Positions 1 through 9,600 of a DNA stretch of 64,000 nucleotides are shown here, piece after piece; within the stretch, counting starts at the first letter, position 1, and each line of letters opens with the position of its first letter. This DNA comes from an uncultured Lachnospiraceae bacterium (lineage in GTDB: Bacteria; Bacillota; Clostridia; Lachnospirales; Lachnospiraceae). Made by a program: the position numbers and the translations under genes. The DNA lies in NCBI GenBank assembly GCA_910585825.1, contig CAJUEY010000001.1:102964-166963 (forward strand), in the 5' to 3' direction. The notes beneath the pieces were generated by a model. It worked only from the letters and a program-made list of their open reading frames with translations. It was not told the origin of the DNA and ran no database searches.

Positions 1-134
1 TCGTCAATTGCCTTTAGACGCTGATCTTTTCCATAGACTTCCCGCATACGGTCATCTGCCATATGTTGATTGCGGATTTGTTTCGCATTGTATTCCCGTA
101 TAATGGTATCGTATTGAGTATTGCTTAACGGCAT
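1..134 (-). CDS. DnaC/DnaI-type helicase loader, N-terminal fragment (runs off the window)
   Basis: Only the first 44 codons are present; the gene continues beyond base 1. The start reads MPLSNTQYDTIIREYN followed by a basic, Arg- and Gln-rich stretch. This resembles the N-terminal region of Clostridial AAA+ proteins annotated as DnaC or IstB-like ATP-binding proteins, which load the replicative helicase. The ATG at 132-134 is preceded by an AGGAG ribosome site. It starts 10 bases after the stop of the DnaD-like gene, so the two form an operon. That context, replication initiator plus helicase loader, is the main support; the ATPase domain lies outside the window. The name is an inference from the N-terminus and the neighbour. 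Confidence 0.6.
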   Translation of the reverse strand, partial: MPLSNTQYDTIIREYNAKQIRNQHMADDRMREVYGKDQRLKAID

Positions 135-144
135 ATGTAGTCTC

Positions 145-1176
145 CTAATGTGTAGTATTCAAAAGCTGCTTTTCCAGCTGGTCATAATTGTAAGTCCGCT
201 GGGGAAAATTGTTAAATCGGTTTGAATTGCAGGAACGCTTGGACAAATCGGAAGATTTGGCGGCAGAACGAGATTTCTGGTGCGCCGCATCCAATTTCAG
301 AATATCGTTTAACGTATGTACATCCTGTTTATGCCAGTTGCCAAGAATCGTGTCTGCATATTCAAAGCTGGGTTTGCCGGTCGCCTGAATCGTACGACGG
401 CAGGCTTCTTTGATAATATCCATGGAAAGGGCATAAGAGCCTGTCCATTTCTGAATGGTCTGGACTTCGGAGGAAATAAGGCTGCGGCCGGTGATGCCGA
501 ATGCTTTCATTACGGCATACACATCCTGATGGTGCATGCGGTGTTCCCTCTTTGCCTCTTCCACAGAAGTAATATGAGCATCTTTCCAGGAAAGGGCGAC
601 TTTGTCCATATAGCGAAGGCTGGTATGGCCGTTGCTGACACAGATCTCAATAAGATATTCGATCAGCTCTGTGGAAAACGAAAGATTGTCATACCAGTAT
701 AAGATCGTCTGAATGTCGGTAGAATTTAATGTTCTGCCAAGGTAATTTTCGGTGATGAACAGTACTTCCTGAATCCCTTCGTCCTTTTGAAACTCTTCTA
801 GCTGCTCTAAAGTATAAGAAAAGGAGGAGGAGCCGGAAGTGTTTTTGGGAGCGGGCGCAGCCGGCGGCAGAGCATCTGCCGTGGGAAGCTTTAGTGAAAT
901 TTTGGATACTTCATGATCCGCATCGTATTCCATGTGCAGAAGGCGCATCTTCTCCCAGTAGGTCAGAGCGCGTAAAATATCTTTTTCCGTATGTTCAAAC
1001 ACATCTGCAAGTTCGGAAATAGAACAGGTCTGCCGGCTTTGATCCATACACCGGAGCAGATAGAGATAAATTTTTACGAATTCTCCATTTGCATTTGTCA
1101 TATACTTGTCTATGAAGATATTAGGAACACAGGTAGAAGACAATAAACTACCGCAGTCCAATGTAATGTCAGCCAT
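145..1176 (-). CDS. DnaD domain protein (replication initiation/primosome)
   Basis: This 343-residue protein has the layout of the Firmicute DnaD/DnaB-like family: an N-terminal winged-helix region (about residues 15-90), then two copies of the DnaD C-terminal domain (about 120-200 and 210-285). Each copy carries the family pattern of aromatic and hydrophobic residues ending near a Tyr-Trp or Trp motif (for example ILYWYDNLSF and IQKWTGSYALS). Such proteins help remodel the origin and recruit helicase. Two in-frame ATGs lie at 1182 and 1176. The GAGAGGG ribosome site is one base from the first but seven from the second, so 1176 is preferred. It is followed closely by a helicase-loader gene and preceded by an array of DnaA boxes. 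Confidence 0.85.
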   Translation of the reverse strand: MADITLDCGSLLSSTCVPNIFIDKYMTNANGEFVKIYLYLLRCMDQSRQTCSISELADVFEHTEKDILRALTYWEKMRLLHMEYDADHEVSKISLKLPTADALPPAAPAPKNTSGSSSFSYTLEQLEEFQKDEGIQEVLFITENYLGRTLNSTDIQTILYWYDNLSFSTELIEYLIEICVSNGHTSLRYMDKVALSWKDAHITSVEEAKREHRMHHQDVYAVMKAFGITGRSLISSEVQTIQKWTGSYALSMDIIKEACRRTIQATGKPSFEYADTILGNWHKQDVHTLNDILKLDAAHQKSRSAAKSSDLSKRSCNSNRFNNFPQRTYNYDQLEKQLLNTTH

Positions 1177-1213
1177 AATCATACCCTCTCTAACGCTTTC
1201 TAATCTGTTCCAG

Positions 1214-1242
1214 ATTATAGCATGCCTTCTTCAAATTGAAAA
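1214..1242 (-). promoter_or_regulatory. Probable sigma-A promoter of the dnaD-like operon
   Basis: On the minus strand a perfect TATAAT lies at 1219-1214, with TTTTCA 17 bases upstream at 1242-1237. The -35 is weak (four of six matches), which would suit a promoter that is regulated by a nearby factor. The DnaA boxes lie roughly 80-190 bases upstream of the predicted start. Confidence 0.5.
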
Positions 1243-1288
1243 GAGTTAATTTTGACGGAAAGCCCTGAAAATCAAGGAGTTGCACAAT

Positions 1289-1306
1289 TGTGGATAATGT
1301 GGATAA
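1289..1306 (-). promoter_or_regulatory. Two abutting DnaA boxes
   Basis: TGTGGATAA occurs twice with no gap (1289-1297 and 1298-1306). Read on the minus strand this is TTATCCACA, the consensus DnaA box, in the same direction as the dnaD-like gene. A second identical pair lies 98 bases further upstream. Confidence 0.8.
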
Positions 1307-1386
1307 AGTTCCGGAATAGCTAAAATAAGCAGGAAAAACGGGAAAATAAATCCACATTCCGAATGTAAATAAACTGACTTTCAAAA

Positions 1387-1404
1387 TGTGGATAATGTGG
1401 ATAA
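1387..1404 (-). promoter_or_regulatory. Second pair of abutting DnaA boxes
   Basis: TGTGGATAA is again repeated head to tail (1387-1395 and 1396-1404), starting two bases downstream of the murC stop codon. A weaker partial match (AAATCCACA) lies between the two pairs on the other strand near 1348-1356. The region 1190-1405 is otherwise non-coding and holds no clear murC terminator. Confidence 0.8.
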
Positions 1405-1405
1405 C

Positions 1406-2788
1406 TTATTTTTTTAAGAGATCTTCTCCGATATTAACGACGTTTCCGGCTCCCATAGTTATCAACAAATCACCTTTTGTACATTTTTTTTGTAAAAAGG
1501 CTTCGATTTCTTCAAAAGAAGGGAAATACCATACTTCTGTACCAAGTTCCTTTAAGGCGTCGGCAAGATCTTTGGAGCTGATCCCCAGGGTTTCGGTTTC
1601 TCTTGCTGCGTAGATATCCGCCAGCACCACAATATCAGAAGAAGAAAGGGCTTTTGCAAAATCGGAGAGAAAAGCCTTTGTTCTGGAATAAGTGTGGGGC
1701 TGAAAGACACAAATGATCCGGTTGTGAGGATAATTTGCAGCGGCTGTTAAAGTAGCTGCGATTTCTGTGGGATGATGGGCATAATCGTCTATGACCGTTA
1801 CATTCTCCTGAAACATGCCTTTAAACTGGAATCTGCGGTCCGTTCCTTCATAAAGGGAAATGCCTTCCATAATAGAAGGAAGGGGCAGATGAAATTCCAG
1901 AGCGGCTGCAATTGCCGCAAGAGAATTTGAAACGTTATGCATGCCGGGAACCGAAAGGGAAATTTCTGCAACAGCCTTCTGGCCGTGCATCAGTGTATAA
2001 GAGGCGCATCCTTTGTCATTAAAAACAACAGATGCCGGATAGTAATCACAGGAATTACAGAGTCCAAACGTGACAACGGAAACAGAAAGTCCGTCAACGA
2101 TTTCAGAATAATTGTCAATCTCGCCGTTGATAAAAACGGTGCCTCCGGGCTGGGTGTTGGCTGCAAACCGCCGGAATGAATCCCGGATCTCCGCCAAATC
2201 CAGAAAGAAATCCATGTGATCCTCTTCGATATTAAGGATGAGGCTGTATTTGGGGTGGAAATTCAAAAAGCTGTTGGTGTATTCACAGGCCTCCGTCAAA
2301 AAGACGTCAGAATGGCCCACCCGGATATTGCCGCCGATGTCCTTTAATATTCCGCCCACAGAAACCGTAGGATCTGTTTTGGCGGATAGAAGGATGCGGC
2401 TTAACATGGAAGTAGTGGTTGTTTTGCCGTGGGTTCCGGATACCGCAAAAGAATTGGCATAGTTATCCATAATCTGTCCTAAAAACTCTGCACGGGAGAG
2501 CATGGGAAGGCCGGCTGCTTTTGCTGCGGCAAATTCCGGATTATCTTCATGTATGGCCGCAGTAAATACAACGGCGTTTATGTCAGGGGTAATATTGGCA
2601 GCGGATTGAGGATAGGAAATGTGTGCTCCGTGGGTGGATAGCTGCGCTGTCAGAGGAGACTCCTTTGCGTCGGAACCGGAAACGGTAAAGCCTTCTTCTA
2701 AGAGAATTTCGGCAAGTCCGCTCATGCTGATGCCGCCGATGCCAATAAAATGGATGTGAATGGGTTCGTTGAAGTTGATTTGATACAT
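1406..2788 (-). CDS. murC: UDP-N-acetylmuramate--L-alanine ligase
   Basis: MurC adds the first amino acid, L-alanine, to UDP-N-acetylmuramic acid in the cytoplasm, using ATP. The 460-residue length is normal for the family. The N-terminal nucleotide-binding fold starts with HFIGIGGISMSGLAEIL (about residues 13-29). The ATP loop GTHGKTTTT is at 118-126, and the central ligase signature with IEEDHMDFF follows near residue 207. The C-terminal domain contains the DDYAHHPTEI motif typical of MurC. The ATG at 2788 has a modest AGG ribosome site. It is divergent from glgC and followed by the DnaA-box region and primosome operon on the same strand. Confidence 0.96.
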   Translation of the reverse strand: MYQINFNEPIHIHFIGIGGISMSGLAEILLEEGFTVSGSDAKESPLTAQLSTHGAHISYPQSAANITPDINAVVFTAAIHEDNPEFAAAKAAGLPMLSRAEFLGQIMDNYANSFAVSGTHGKTTTTSMLSRILLSAKTDPTVSVGGILKDIGGNIRVGHSDVFLTEACEYTNSFLNFHPKYSLILNIEEDHMDFFLDLAEIRDSFRRFAANTQPGGTVFINGEIDNYSEIVDGLSVSVVTFGLCNSCDYYPASVVFNDKGCASYTLMHGQKAVAEISLSVPGMHNVSNSLAAIAAALEFHLPLPSIMEGISLYEGTDRRFQFKGMFQENVTVIDDYAHHPTEIAATLTAAANYPHNRIICVFQPHTYSRTKAFLSDFAKALSSSDIVVLADIYAARETETLGISSKDLADALKELGTEVWYFPSFEEIEAFLQKKCTKGDLLITMGAGNVVNIGEDLLKK

Positions 2789-2836
2789 AATCTTTACCTG
2801 TCCAATCTTGATTATAAAAATTTTTTATCTGTATAT

Positions 2837-2865
2837 ATTATAACCAACTATTTCTTTTTTGGAAA
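2837..2865 (-). promoter_or_regulatory. Probable murC promoter
   Basis: On the minus strand TATAAT at 2842-2837 is preceded by TTTCCA at 2865-2860 with a 17-base spacer. The -35 matches only four of six positions. The site is back to back with the glgC promoter in a 200-base divergent region rich in A and T. Confidence 0.45.
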
Positions 2866-2919
2866 TTCGTTAAAATTTACAAAAATATGTAAAAAAAGGG
2901 GTTCAACTTGTGAAAAGTG

Positions 2920-2949
2920 TTGTACAAAAAATAATAAGTATGGTATAAT
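2920..2949 (+). promoter_or_regulatory. glgC promoter, sigma-A type
   Basis: TTGTAC at 2920-2925 and a perfect TATAAT at 2944-2949 are separated by 18 bases. The predicted transcript starts near 2956, about 33 bases before the glgC start codon. Confidence 0.65.
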
Positions 2950-2988
2950 TGGCATATCACATAATGAAAGTTGACAGAGGTGAGTAAG

Positions 2989-4263
2989 ATGATTCGAAAA
3001 AAAATGATGGCAATGCTGTTGGCGGGCGGGCAGGGGAGTCGGCTTGGCGTTCTGACTGCCAATGTAGCGAAGCCTGCGGTAGCATTTGGCGGCAAGTACC
3101 GTATTATTGATTTCCCTTTGAGTAACTGTATTAATTCGGGAATTGATACAGTGGGAGTTTTGACGCAGTATCAGCCGCTTCGGTTGAATTCCCATATCGG
3201 AATCGGTATTCCGTGGGATTTGGACCGAAACAACGGAGGCGTGACGGTTTTACCACCCTATGAGAAGAGTGACAGCAGCGAGTGGTATTCAGGTACGGCC
3301 AATGCGATTTATCAGAACTTAAGCTATATCGAAAGTTACAATCCGGAATATGTGCTGATTCTTTCAGGAGACCATATCTATAAAATGGATTATGAAGTCA
3401 TGTTGGATTTCCATAAGGAAAATCAAGCGGATGTTACGCTTGCAGCGATGCCGGTGCCAATGGAAGAAGCCAGCCGGTTTGGCATTGTAATTACGGATGA
3501 AAACAGAAAGATTCTCGAATTTGAAGAAAAGCCGGAGAATCCCAGAAGCAATCTGGCATCTATGGGTATTTACATTTTTACCTGGAGCGTGCTGCGGGAT
3601 GCGTTAATTGCCAAGAAAGATCAGAATAACTGTGATTTCGGAAAGCATATTATTCCCTATTGCCACGAGGGCGGCAAGAGATTGTTTGCATATGAATATA
3701 ACGGATATTGGAAGGATGTCGGAACATTAGGCTCCTACTGGGAAGCAAATATGGAGCTCGTAGATTTGATTCCGGAATTCAATTTATACGAAGAATACTG
3801 GAAAATTTATACCAGAACGGATAATGTAGAGCCGCAGTACGTTTCTTCCGAATCCATTACCGAGAAGAGCATTATCGGTGAAGGCGCAGAAATTTTCGGA
3901 GAAGTATATCATTCCGTAATCGGCGCCGGAGTGACGATTGGAAAAGGAACCGTTGTAAGAGATTCTATTATTATGAAAGATACAAGGATCGGTGAAAACT
4001 GTTCGATCAATAAAGCGATTATTGCTGAAGACTGTGAGATCGGCGATGATGTGCAGATGGGAATCGGAGAAGAAGCAAAGAGCAAACTGAATGAAGAGAT
4101 CTATGCGTTTGGACTGGTCACCATTGGGGAAAATTCCTATATACCATCAAAAGTACAGATCGGCAAGAATACAGCAATTGCCGGCATAACAGAAAAAGAA
4201 GACTATCCGGACGGTGTGCTTGCCGGAGGAGAATATATTATTAAGGCAGGTGAGGGAAAATGA
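2989..4263 (+). CDS. glgC: Glucose-1-phosphate adenylyltransferase, catalytic subunit
   Basis: GlgC makes ADP-glucose from ATP and glucose-1-phosphate, the committed step of glycogen synthesis. The nucleotide-binding motif AMLLAGGQGSRLG opens the protein. The KPAVAFGGKYRIIDF signature and the catalytic SGDHIYKMDY stretch follow, and the C-terminal third is a left-handed beta-helix of hexapeptide repeats (IGEGAEIFG, IGENCSINKAI and others). The reading frame also opens upstream with TTG at 2971, but GAGGTGA sits five bases before the ATG at 2989, which is preferred and gives 424 residues. Its stop overlaps the glgD start in an ATGA, implying coupled translation of the two subunits. Confidence 0.95.
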   Translation: MIRKKMMAMLLAGGQGSRLGVLTANVAKPAVAFGGKYRIIDFPLSNCINSGIDTVGVLTQYQPLRLNSHIGIGIPWDLDRNNGGVTVLPPYEKSDSSEWYSGTANAIYQNLSYIESYNPEYVLILSGDHIYKMDYEVMLDFHKENQADVTLAAMPVPMEEASRFGIVITDENRKILEFEEKPENPRSNLASMGIYIFTWSVLRDALIAKKDQNNCDFGKHIIPYCHEGGKRLFAYEYNGYWKDVGTLGSYWEANMELVDLIPEFNLYEEYWKIYTRTDNVEPQYVSSESITEKSIIGEGAEIFGEVYHSVIGAGVTIGKGTVVRDSIIMKDTRIGENCSINKAIIAEDCEIGDDVQMGIGEEAKSKLNEEIYAFGLVTIGENSYIPSKVQIGKNTAIAGITEKEDYPDGVLAGGEYIIKAGEGK

Positions 4264-5378
4264 AGGCATTAGGAATCATTCTCGCTGGAGGCAGCAGCAA
4301 CCGTATGCAGGAACTGACAAATCACAGAGCGGTTTCGGCAATGCCGGTAGGTGGAAGCTATCGTTGTATTGATTTTGCGCTGAGCAGTATGAGCAGTTCC
4401 CGTATCAATACCGTGGCTGTTTTGACACAGTATAATGCAAGATCTTTAAACGAACACCTGAGTTCTTCCAAATGGTGGGACTTCGGAAGAAAGCAGGGCG
4501 GTCTTTATACATTTACACCAACTGTTACAGCAACGAATAACTGGTGGTACCGGGGAACTGCAGATGCAATGTATCAGAACATTGATTTCCTGCGGAGACG
4601 CCATGAACCCTATGTGATCATCACCAGCGGAGACTGCATTTATAAGGTGGATTTTAATGAGCTTTTAGATTATCATATTGAGAAGAAAGCGGATATCACC
4701 ATTGTATGCAGGGATATGCCTGCAGGCATAGATGTCAGCCGCTACGGAATTGTCCGGATGAACGAAGAATCAAGGATTGTAGAATTTGAAGAGAAGCCGA
4801 TGATGGCAAGCTCCAATACCATATCCACAGGTATTTACATTATCCGCCGCCGTCAGCTGATTGAGATGTTAGAACGGTGTGCAGAAGAAGAACGTTATGA
4901 TTTTGTTTCGGATATTCTGATTCGTTATAAAAATATGAAACGGATTTACGGATACAAATTAAAGACATACTGGAGCAACATTGCATCTGTAGAATCATAT
5001 TATCAGACGAATATGGATTTTCTGAAACCGGAAGTTCGGAAATTCTTCTTCCGTGACGAGCCTAAGATTGCTACAAAGGTGGATGATCTTCCGCCGGCAA
5101 AATACAACGCTGGCTCTGACGTTCGCAACAGCTTAGTGGCCAGTGGATGTATCATTAACAGTAAAGTGGAGAATTCCATTTTGTTTAAGAAAACGTTTGT
5201 GGGCAAGAATTGTGTAATTAAAAATTCTATCATATTAAATGACGTATATATCGGAGACAACACACATATAGAGAACTGCATCGTAGAAAGCCGCAATACG
5301 CTGCGCGCCAACACGTATTACTGCGGAGATGAGGCGGTAAAGGTTGTCTGTGAAGATAATGCCAGATATGTTATGTAA
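4260..5378 (+). CDS. glgD: Glucose-1-phosphate adenylyltransferase, GlgD subunit
   Basis: GlgD is the paralogous partner of GlgC in Firmicutes and is thought to modulate the catalytic subunit in a hetero-oligomer. It keeps the fold (IILAGGSSNRMQEL at the N-terminus, hexapeptide-like repeats at the C-terminus) but differs at places important in GlgC: the GGQGSRL loop is altered and SGDHIYKMDY becomes SGDCIYKVDF. The 372-residue length is shorter than GlgC, as expected. It overlaps glgC by four bases. No strong terminator follows it; spoVG begins 163 bases downstream behind its own candidate promoter. Confidence 0.92.
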   Translation: MKALGIILAGGSSNRMQELTNHRAVSAMPVGGSYRCIDFALSSMSSSRINTVAVLTQYNARSLNEHLSSSKWWDFGRKQGGLYTFTPTVTATNNWWYRGTADAMYQNIDFLRRRHEPYVIITSGDCIYKVDFNELLDYHIEKKADITIVCRDMPAGIDVSRYGIVRMNEESRIVEFEEKPMMASSNTISTGIYIIRRRQLIEMLERCAEEERYDFVSDILIRYKNMKRIYGYKLKTYWSNIASVESYYQTNMDFLKPEVRKFFFRDEPKIATKVDDLPPAKYNAGSDVRNSLVASGCIINSKVENSILFKKTFVGKNCVIKNSIILNDVYIGDNTHIENCIVESRNTLRANTYYCGDEAVKVVCEDNARYVM

Positions 5379-5433
5379 TCTAAGTAATGATTAGGCTGTG
5401 GTATGCCTTTGGCAAAGAGCCGGAGTTCCTGTT

Positions 5434-5462
5434 AAAGGAATAAAGATGTTCTTGCGGATTTT
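5434..5462 (+). promoter_or_regulatory. Sigma-H-like promoter before spoVG
   Basis: AAAGGAATA (5434-5442) matches the sigma-H -35 consensus RNAGGAWWW at all nine positions. After an 11-base spacer, GCGGATTTT (5454-5462) matches the -10 consensus RNNGAATWW at eight of nine. The predicted start is about 70 bases before spoVG. In B. subtilis spoVG is a classical sigma-H target, so site and gene agree. No good sigma-A site is visible here. Confidence 0.5.
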
Positions 5463-5541
5463 GCAGCAAGGTACAAAGCCTCAAGCTAAATAGTTACAAT
5501 CTAAATGCAGAATAAGCGAAAGGAGAAGGGGGCATAGGAGT

Positions 5542-5811
5542 ATGCAGATTACTGATGTAAGGATTCGGAAGGTTGAAAAAGAAGGCAAAATGAAAGCCGT
5601 CGTGTCAATTACGATTGATGAAGAATTTGTGGTACATGATATTAAGGTGATTGAAGGCGAAAGGGGTTTGTTTATAGCAATGCCGAGCCGCAAAGCAGCG
5701 GATGGGGAGTACCGCGATGTGGCGCATCCCATTAATTCAGATACCAGAGAGAACATTCAGAATTTGATCTTAGAAAAATATCAGGCAGAAATTATGACTA
5801 TGGGTGAATAA
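5542..5811 (+). CDS. spoVG: Septation regulator SpoVG
   Basis: This 89-residue protein opens with MQITDVRIRKV and contains the family core FVVHDIKVIEGERGLFIAMPSRK, the region that binds nucleic acid in studied homologues. SpoVG affects asymmetric septation and spore cortex formation in Bacillus and acts as a global regulator elsewhere. AAGGGGG lies nine bases before the ATG. It is followed by a strong terminator, so it is probably expressed alone. The order spoVG-pth-mfd matches part of the B. subtilis cluster, without glmU, prs and ctc. Confidence 0.95.
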   Translation: MQITDVRIRKVEKEGKMKAVVSITIDEEFVVHDIKVIEGERGLFIAMPSRKAADGEYRDVAHPINSDTRENIQNLILEKYQAEIMTMGE

Positions 5812-5818
5812 GATAGAG

Positions 5819-5850
5819 TCCCCTCGTTGGAGAGCGAGGGGATTTTCGTT
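5819..5850 (+). terminator. Rho-independent terminator after spoVG
   Basis: TCCCCTCG (5819-5826) pairs perfectly with CGAGGGGA (5835-5842) across an eight-base loop, followed by a short T-rich tail. Confidence 0.85.
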
Positions 5851-5888
5851 GTCGTGCATTTCAAAGAAAATGCCGGCGGCAGATGTAT

Positions 5889-5924
5889 AAAAAGATTTTT
5901 CAGCAGAAGTTGAAAAATCTTTTT
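5889..5924. terminator. Second, A/T-rich hairpin between spoVG and pth
   Basis: A perfect 14-base stem (5889-5902 with 5911-5924) flanks the loop GCAGAAGT. The arms start with A-runs and end with T-runs, so it could terminate transcription from either side. It lies 100 bases before pth and may isolate pth-mfd from spoVG read-through. Confidence 0.6.
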
Positions 5925-6024
5925 GTTTACGTTAGAATAAAACCCGACTTTTATAAGGAAATGTATGATGTTAGAAAAATTAAGAAAACTAATTTTAAGA
6001 AAAGATTCTGTGGAGGATGAAATT

Positions 6025-6600
6025 ATGTATGTAATAGCAGGACTTGGAAATCCTGGCAGAAAATATGAAAATACCCGCCATAATGTGGGATTTGATGTCA
6101 TTGACGCACTGGCGGCAAAATATAATATCAGCATGAATGAGAAAAAACACAAAGCGGTTTGCGGCAGGGGCCTTGTGGCGGGAGTGCGGGCGCTGTTAGT
6201 GAAGCCTCAGACGTATATGAATTTGAGCGGAGACAGCATTGCGGATGTTTTGCATTTTTACAAGCTGGACCCGGCTGAGCATTTGATTGTTATTTTCGAT
6301 GATATCAGCTTAAATCCCGGCAATATCCGTATTCGCGCAAAGGGGAGCGCAGGAGGCCATAACGGGATCAAAAGCATCATTGCCAGAACCGGAAGCAGCG
6401 GTTTTTCCAGAATCAAAATAGGGGTGGGAGAGAAACCGGAAGGCTGGGATCTGGCAGATTATGTGCTGGGGAGTTTTTCAAAAGAAGAACGAAAGTGCGT
6501 GGAGGATGCAATAAAAGATGCCGTATCTGCGGTGGAATATATGGTGCAGGATGAAATTACCCGTGCCATGAATGAATTTAATGTAAAGAAACGAGAGTAG
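6025..6600 (+). CDS. pth: Peptidyl-tRNA hydrolase
   Basis: Pth frees tRNA from peptidyl-tRNA that drops off ribosomes. The protein has the family opening MYVIAGLGNPGRKYENTRHN with the conserved Asn and the catalytic His, the FDDISL motif with the conserved Asp, and KGSAGGHNGIKS with the second conserved Asn. The frame continues 20 codons upstream to an ATG at 5965, but GGAGG is eight bases before the ATG at 6025, and family members start there; this gives the usual length of 191 residues. mfd starts immediately after the stop codon, so the two are co-transcribed. Confidence 0.95.
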   Translation: MYVIAGLGNPGRKYENTRHNVGFDVIDALAAKYNISMNEKKHKAVCGRGLVAGVRALLVKPQTYMNLSGDSIADVLHFYKLDPAEHLIVIFDDISLNPGNIRIRAKGSAGGHNGIKSIIARTGSSGFSRIKIGVGEKPEGWDLADYVLGSFSKEERKCVEDAIKDAVSAVEYMVQDEITRAMNEFNVKKRE

Positions 6601-6601
6601 T

Positions 6602-9600
6602 ATGAGGGCATTTTTAGAACCGCTGCGTTCTATGGAAGAAATTTCCAGATTAGAGGCGCAGTTGAAAAAAGAACCGGGAATTCGGATGATTTCCGGATGT
6701 ATTGATTCCCAGAAACCGCATTTGATGTACGGTATCGGGAGTGATTTTCAAAATAAAATCATTGTCACCTTTCATGAGCAGAGAGCCAGAGAGATTTACG
6801 AAGAATATCTTTTTTTTGATAAGTCGGCAGTTTATTATCCGGCAAAAGATATTTTGTTTTATCAGTCTGATCTGCGGGGGAATGTGCTGACCAGGGAGAG
6901 GATTTCTGCGCTGCGGCAGATTGCGGAGCAGAATAAAGTTACACTGGTTACAACTTATGATGCGCTGATGAACCGTATGCCGGGGCCGGAGAAGTTCATT
7001 CGGGCAGTGAGAAACTATTCTGTAGGAGATGAAATAGATTTAGAACAGTTTCGCAGAAAGCTGACCGGCATGGGCTACGAGGCGGTATATCAGGTGGAAA
7101 CCGCGGGACAGTTTGCAATCCGGGGCGGCATTATTGATGTGTTTCCCCTGACAGAAGAAAATCCATACCGAATGGAGCTGTGGGGGGATGAGATAGATTC
7201 TCTGCGGAGTTTTGACGTAGAAAGCCAGCGTTCGATTGAAAATATGGAGAGCATTGAAATCTATCCCGCGGCGGAGCTGATTTTGACCGACCGGGAAAAA
7301 GACGCAGGCGTGCAGCGGATCAGGGAAGATGCAGACCGGCTGTACCATCAGTATCGCAAAGAGATGAAAACGGAAGAGGCCGCCAGGATCAAACAAGCCT
7401 CCGGGGAGATTTTAGAAGAGATTTTGGAGAGGGCGGGCATTGACGGAATTGATGCCTACCTGACGTATTTTGATCAGTCCTGTGTTTCCCTTCTGGATTA
7501 TTTTGAAGAAAAAAATACGCTGATTTTTCTGGATGAGGCAGGACGATGTACGGAAAGAGGCCGGATGACAGAACAGGAATTTTCAGAGAGCATGAAACTG
7601 CGTCTGGAAAAAGGATATATCCTGCCGGGGCAGATGGAGGCTTTGTTTACCTGTGAAGAAACGGCGGCAAAGTTACAAAGAAGAAGGTGCGTTTCTCTTG
7701 CGGCCCTTGAAGTGAGGGGAGGAGAGCTTGCGCCTCTTTCCTGTTATGGAATTTCAGCCAGAAACATTGCCGCTTATAATAACAGTTTTGAACTTTTGGT
7801 AAAAGATTTAAATCTATATAAAAAGAAGAACTATGGGGTAATTCTGTTGTCCGGCTCCAGAACCAGAGCAAAACGTCTGGCAGAAGATCTTATGGCGGAA
7901 GGCTTAAACAGTTTTTATTCCGAAGATTACGACCATGAGGTAAAGCCCGGCGAAATTATGACGATTTACGGAAAAGTGAAAAAAGGATATGAGTATCCGC
8001 TGCTTTCGTTTGCCGTAATTTCTGAAAGCGATATTTTCGGAAAAGAAAAAAAGAAAAAGAAAAAGCGAAAACTATACGAAGGGGATAAGATATCGTCATT
8101 CTCCGAATTGTCCATCGGCGATTATGTGGTGCACGAAAACCACGGTCTGGGGATTTACCGGGGAATCGAAAAAATTGAAGTGGAAAAGACGGTCAAAGAT
8201 TATATTCGGATAGAGTATGATAAGGGCAGCAGTCTTTATATTCTGGCAACACAGCTTGACATGATTCAAAAATATGCCAAAGCGGATGCGAAGAAGCCAA
8301 AACTGAATAAACTGGGAGGACAGGAGTGGCATAAGACAAAGACCAGAGTGCAGGGGGCGGTAAAGGAAATTGCCGCTGATCTGGTTGCCCTTTATGCCAA
8401 ACGACAGCAGAACGAAGGATATGCTTATGGAGCGGATACTGTCTGGCAGAGGGAGTTTGAAGAAATGTTTCCCTTTGAGGAGACGGAGGATCAGGAGGCG
8501 GCAATCCTGGCTACAAAACGGGATATGGAAAGCAAAAAAATCATGGATCGCCTGATCTGCGGCGATGTGGGATACGGCAAAACGGAAATTGCGATTCGAG
8601 CGGCATTTAAAGCCGTACAGGAGGGCAAACAGGTGGTGTATCTGGTGCCCACAACGATCCTTGCCCAGCAGCATTACAACACCTTCGTACAGCGGATGAA
8701 GGACTTTCCCGTGACAGTGGATTTGCTCTGCCGTTTCAAAAGCACGGCGGAACAAAAAAAGACGGTGGCAGAAATAAAACGGGGAATGGTAGACATCGTA
8801 ATAGGAACTCACAGAGTCCTTTCGGAAGATGTTGTTTTTAAGGATCTGGGACTGTTGATTATTGATGAAGAGCAGCGGTTTGGAGTCGTCCACAAAGAAA
8901 AGATCAAGCAGATGAAATATACGGTGGATGTATTGACGCTGACGGCGACTCCGATTCCCAGGACGCTTCATATGAGCCTGATTGGAATCAGAGATATGAG
9001 CGTTTTAGAGGAGCCTCCTTTAGACCGCCTGCCCATTCAGACGTATGTTATGGAATACAACGAAGAAATGGTCAGAGAGGCGATTGCACGGGAGCTTGCA
9101 AGAAACGGGCAGGTCTATTACGTGTTTAACCGGGTAAAGCAGATTGCGGATGTTACGGCGAAAATCGCGTCTCTTTTGCCGGAGGCGTGTGTGGAATTTG
9201 CCCATGGACAGATGAAAGAGAGAGAATTGGAAAATATCATGTATCGTTTTATCAACGGAGAAATTGACGTTTTGGTATCTACCACGATTATTGAGACGGG
9301 GCTGGATATTTCCAATGTGAATACAATGATTATCCATGACGCAGATAATATGGGGCTGTCCCAGCTTTACCAGCTGAGAGGAAGAGTGGGAAGGTCAAAT
9401 CGTACTTCTTATGCATTTTTGATGTACAGACGGGACAAAATGCTAAAAGAAATAGCGGAAAAGCGTCTGGCGGCGATTAAGGAATATACAGATCTTGGCA
9501 GCGGTTTTAAAATTGCCATGCGGGATCTGGAAATCCGGGGCGCCGGAAATCTGCTTGGAGCCAAACAGCACGGACATATGGCGGCGGTAGGGTATGATCT

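Noticed and set aside
8096..8971. Long minus-strand frame opposite mfd
   Set aside because: It lies fully inside mfd, has no ribosome site, and its Cys/His/Phe-rich composition is that of an antisense frame.
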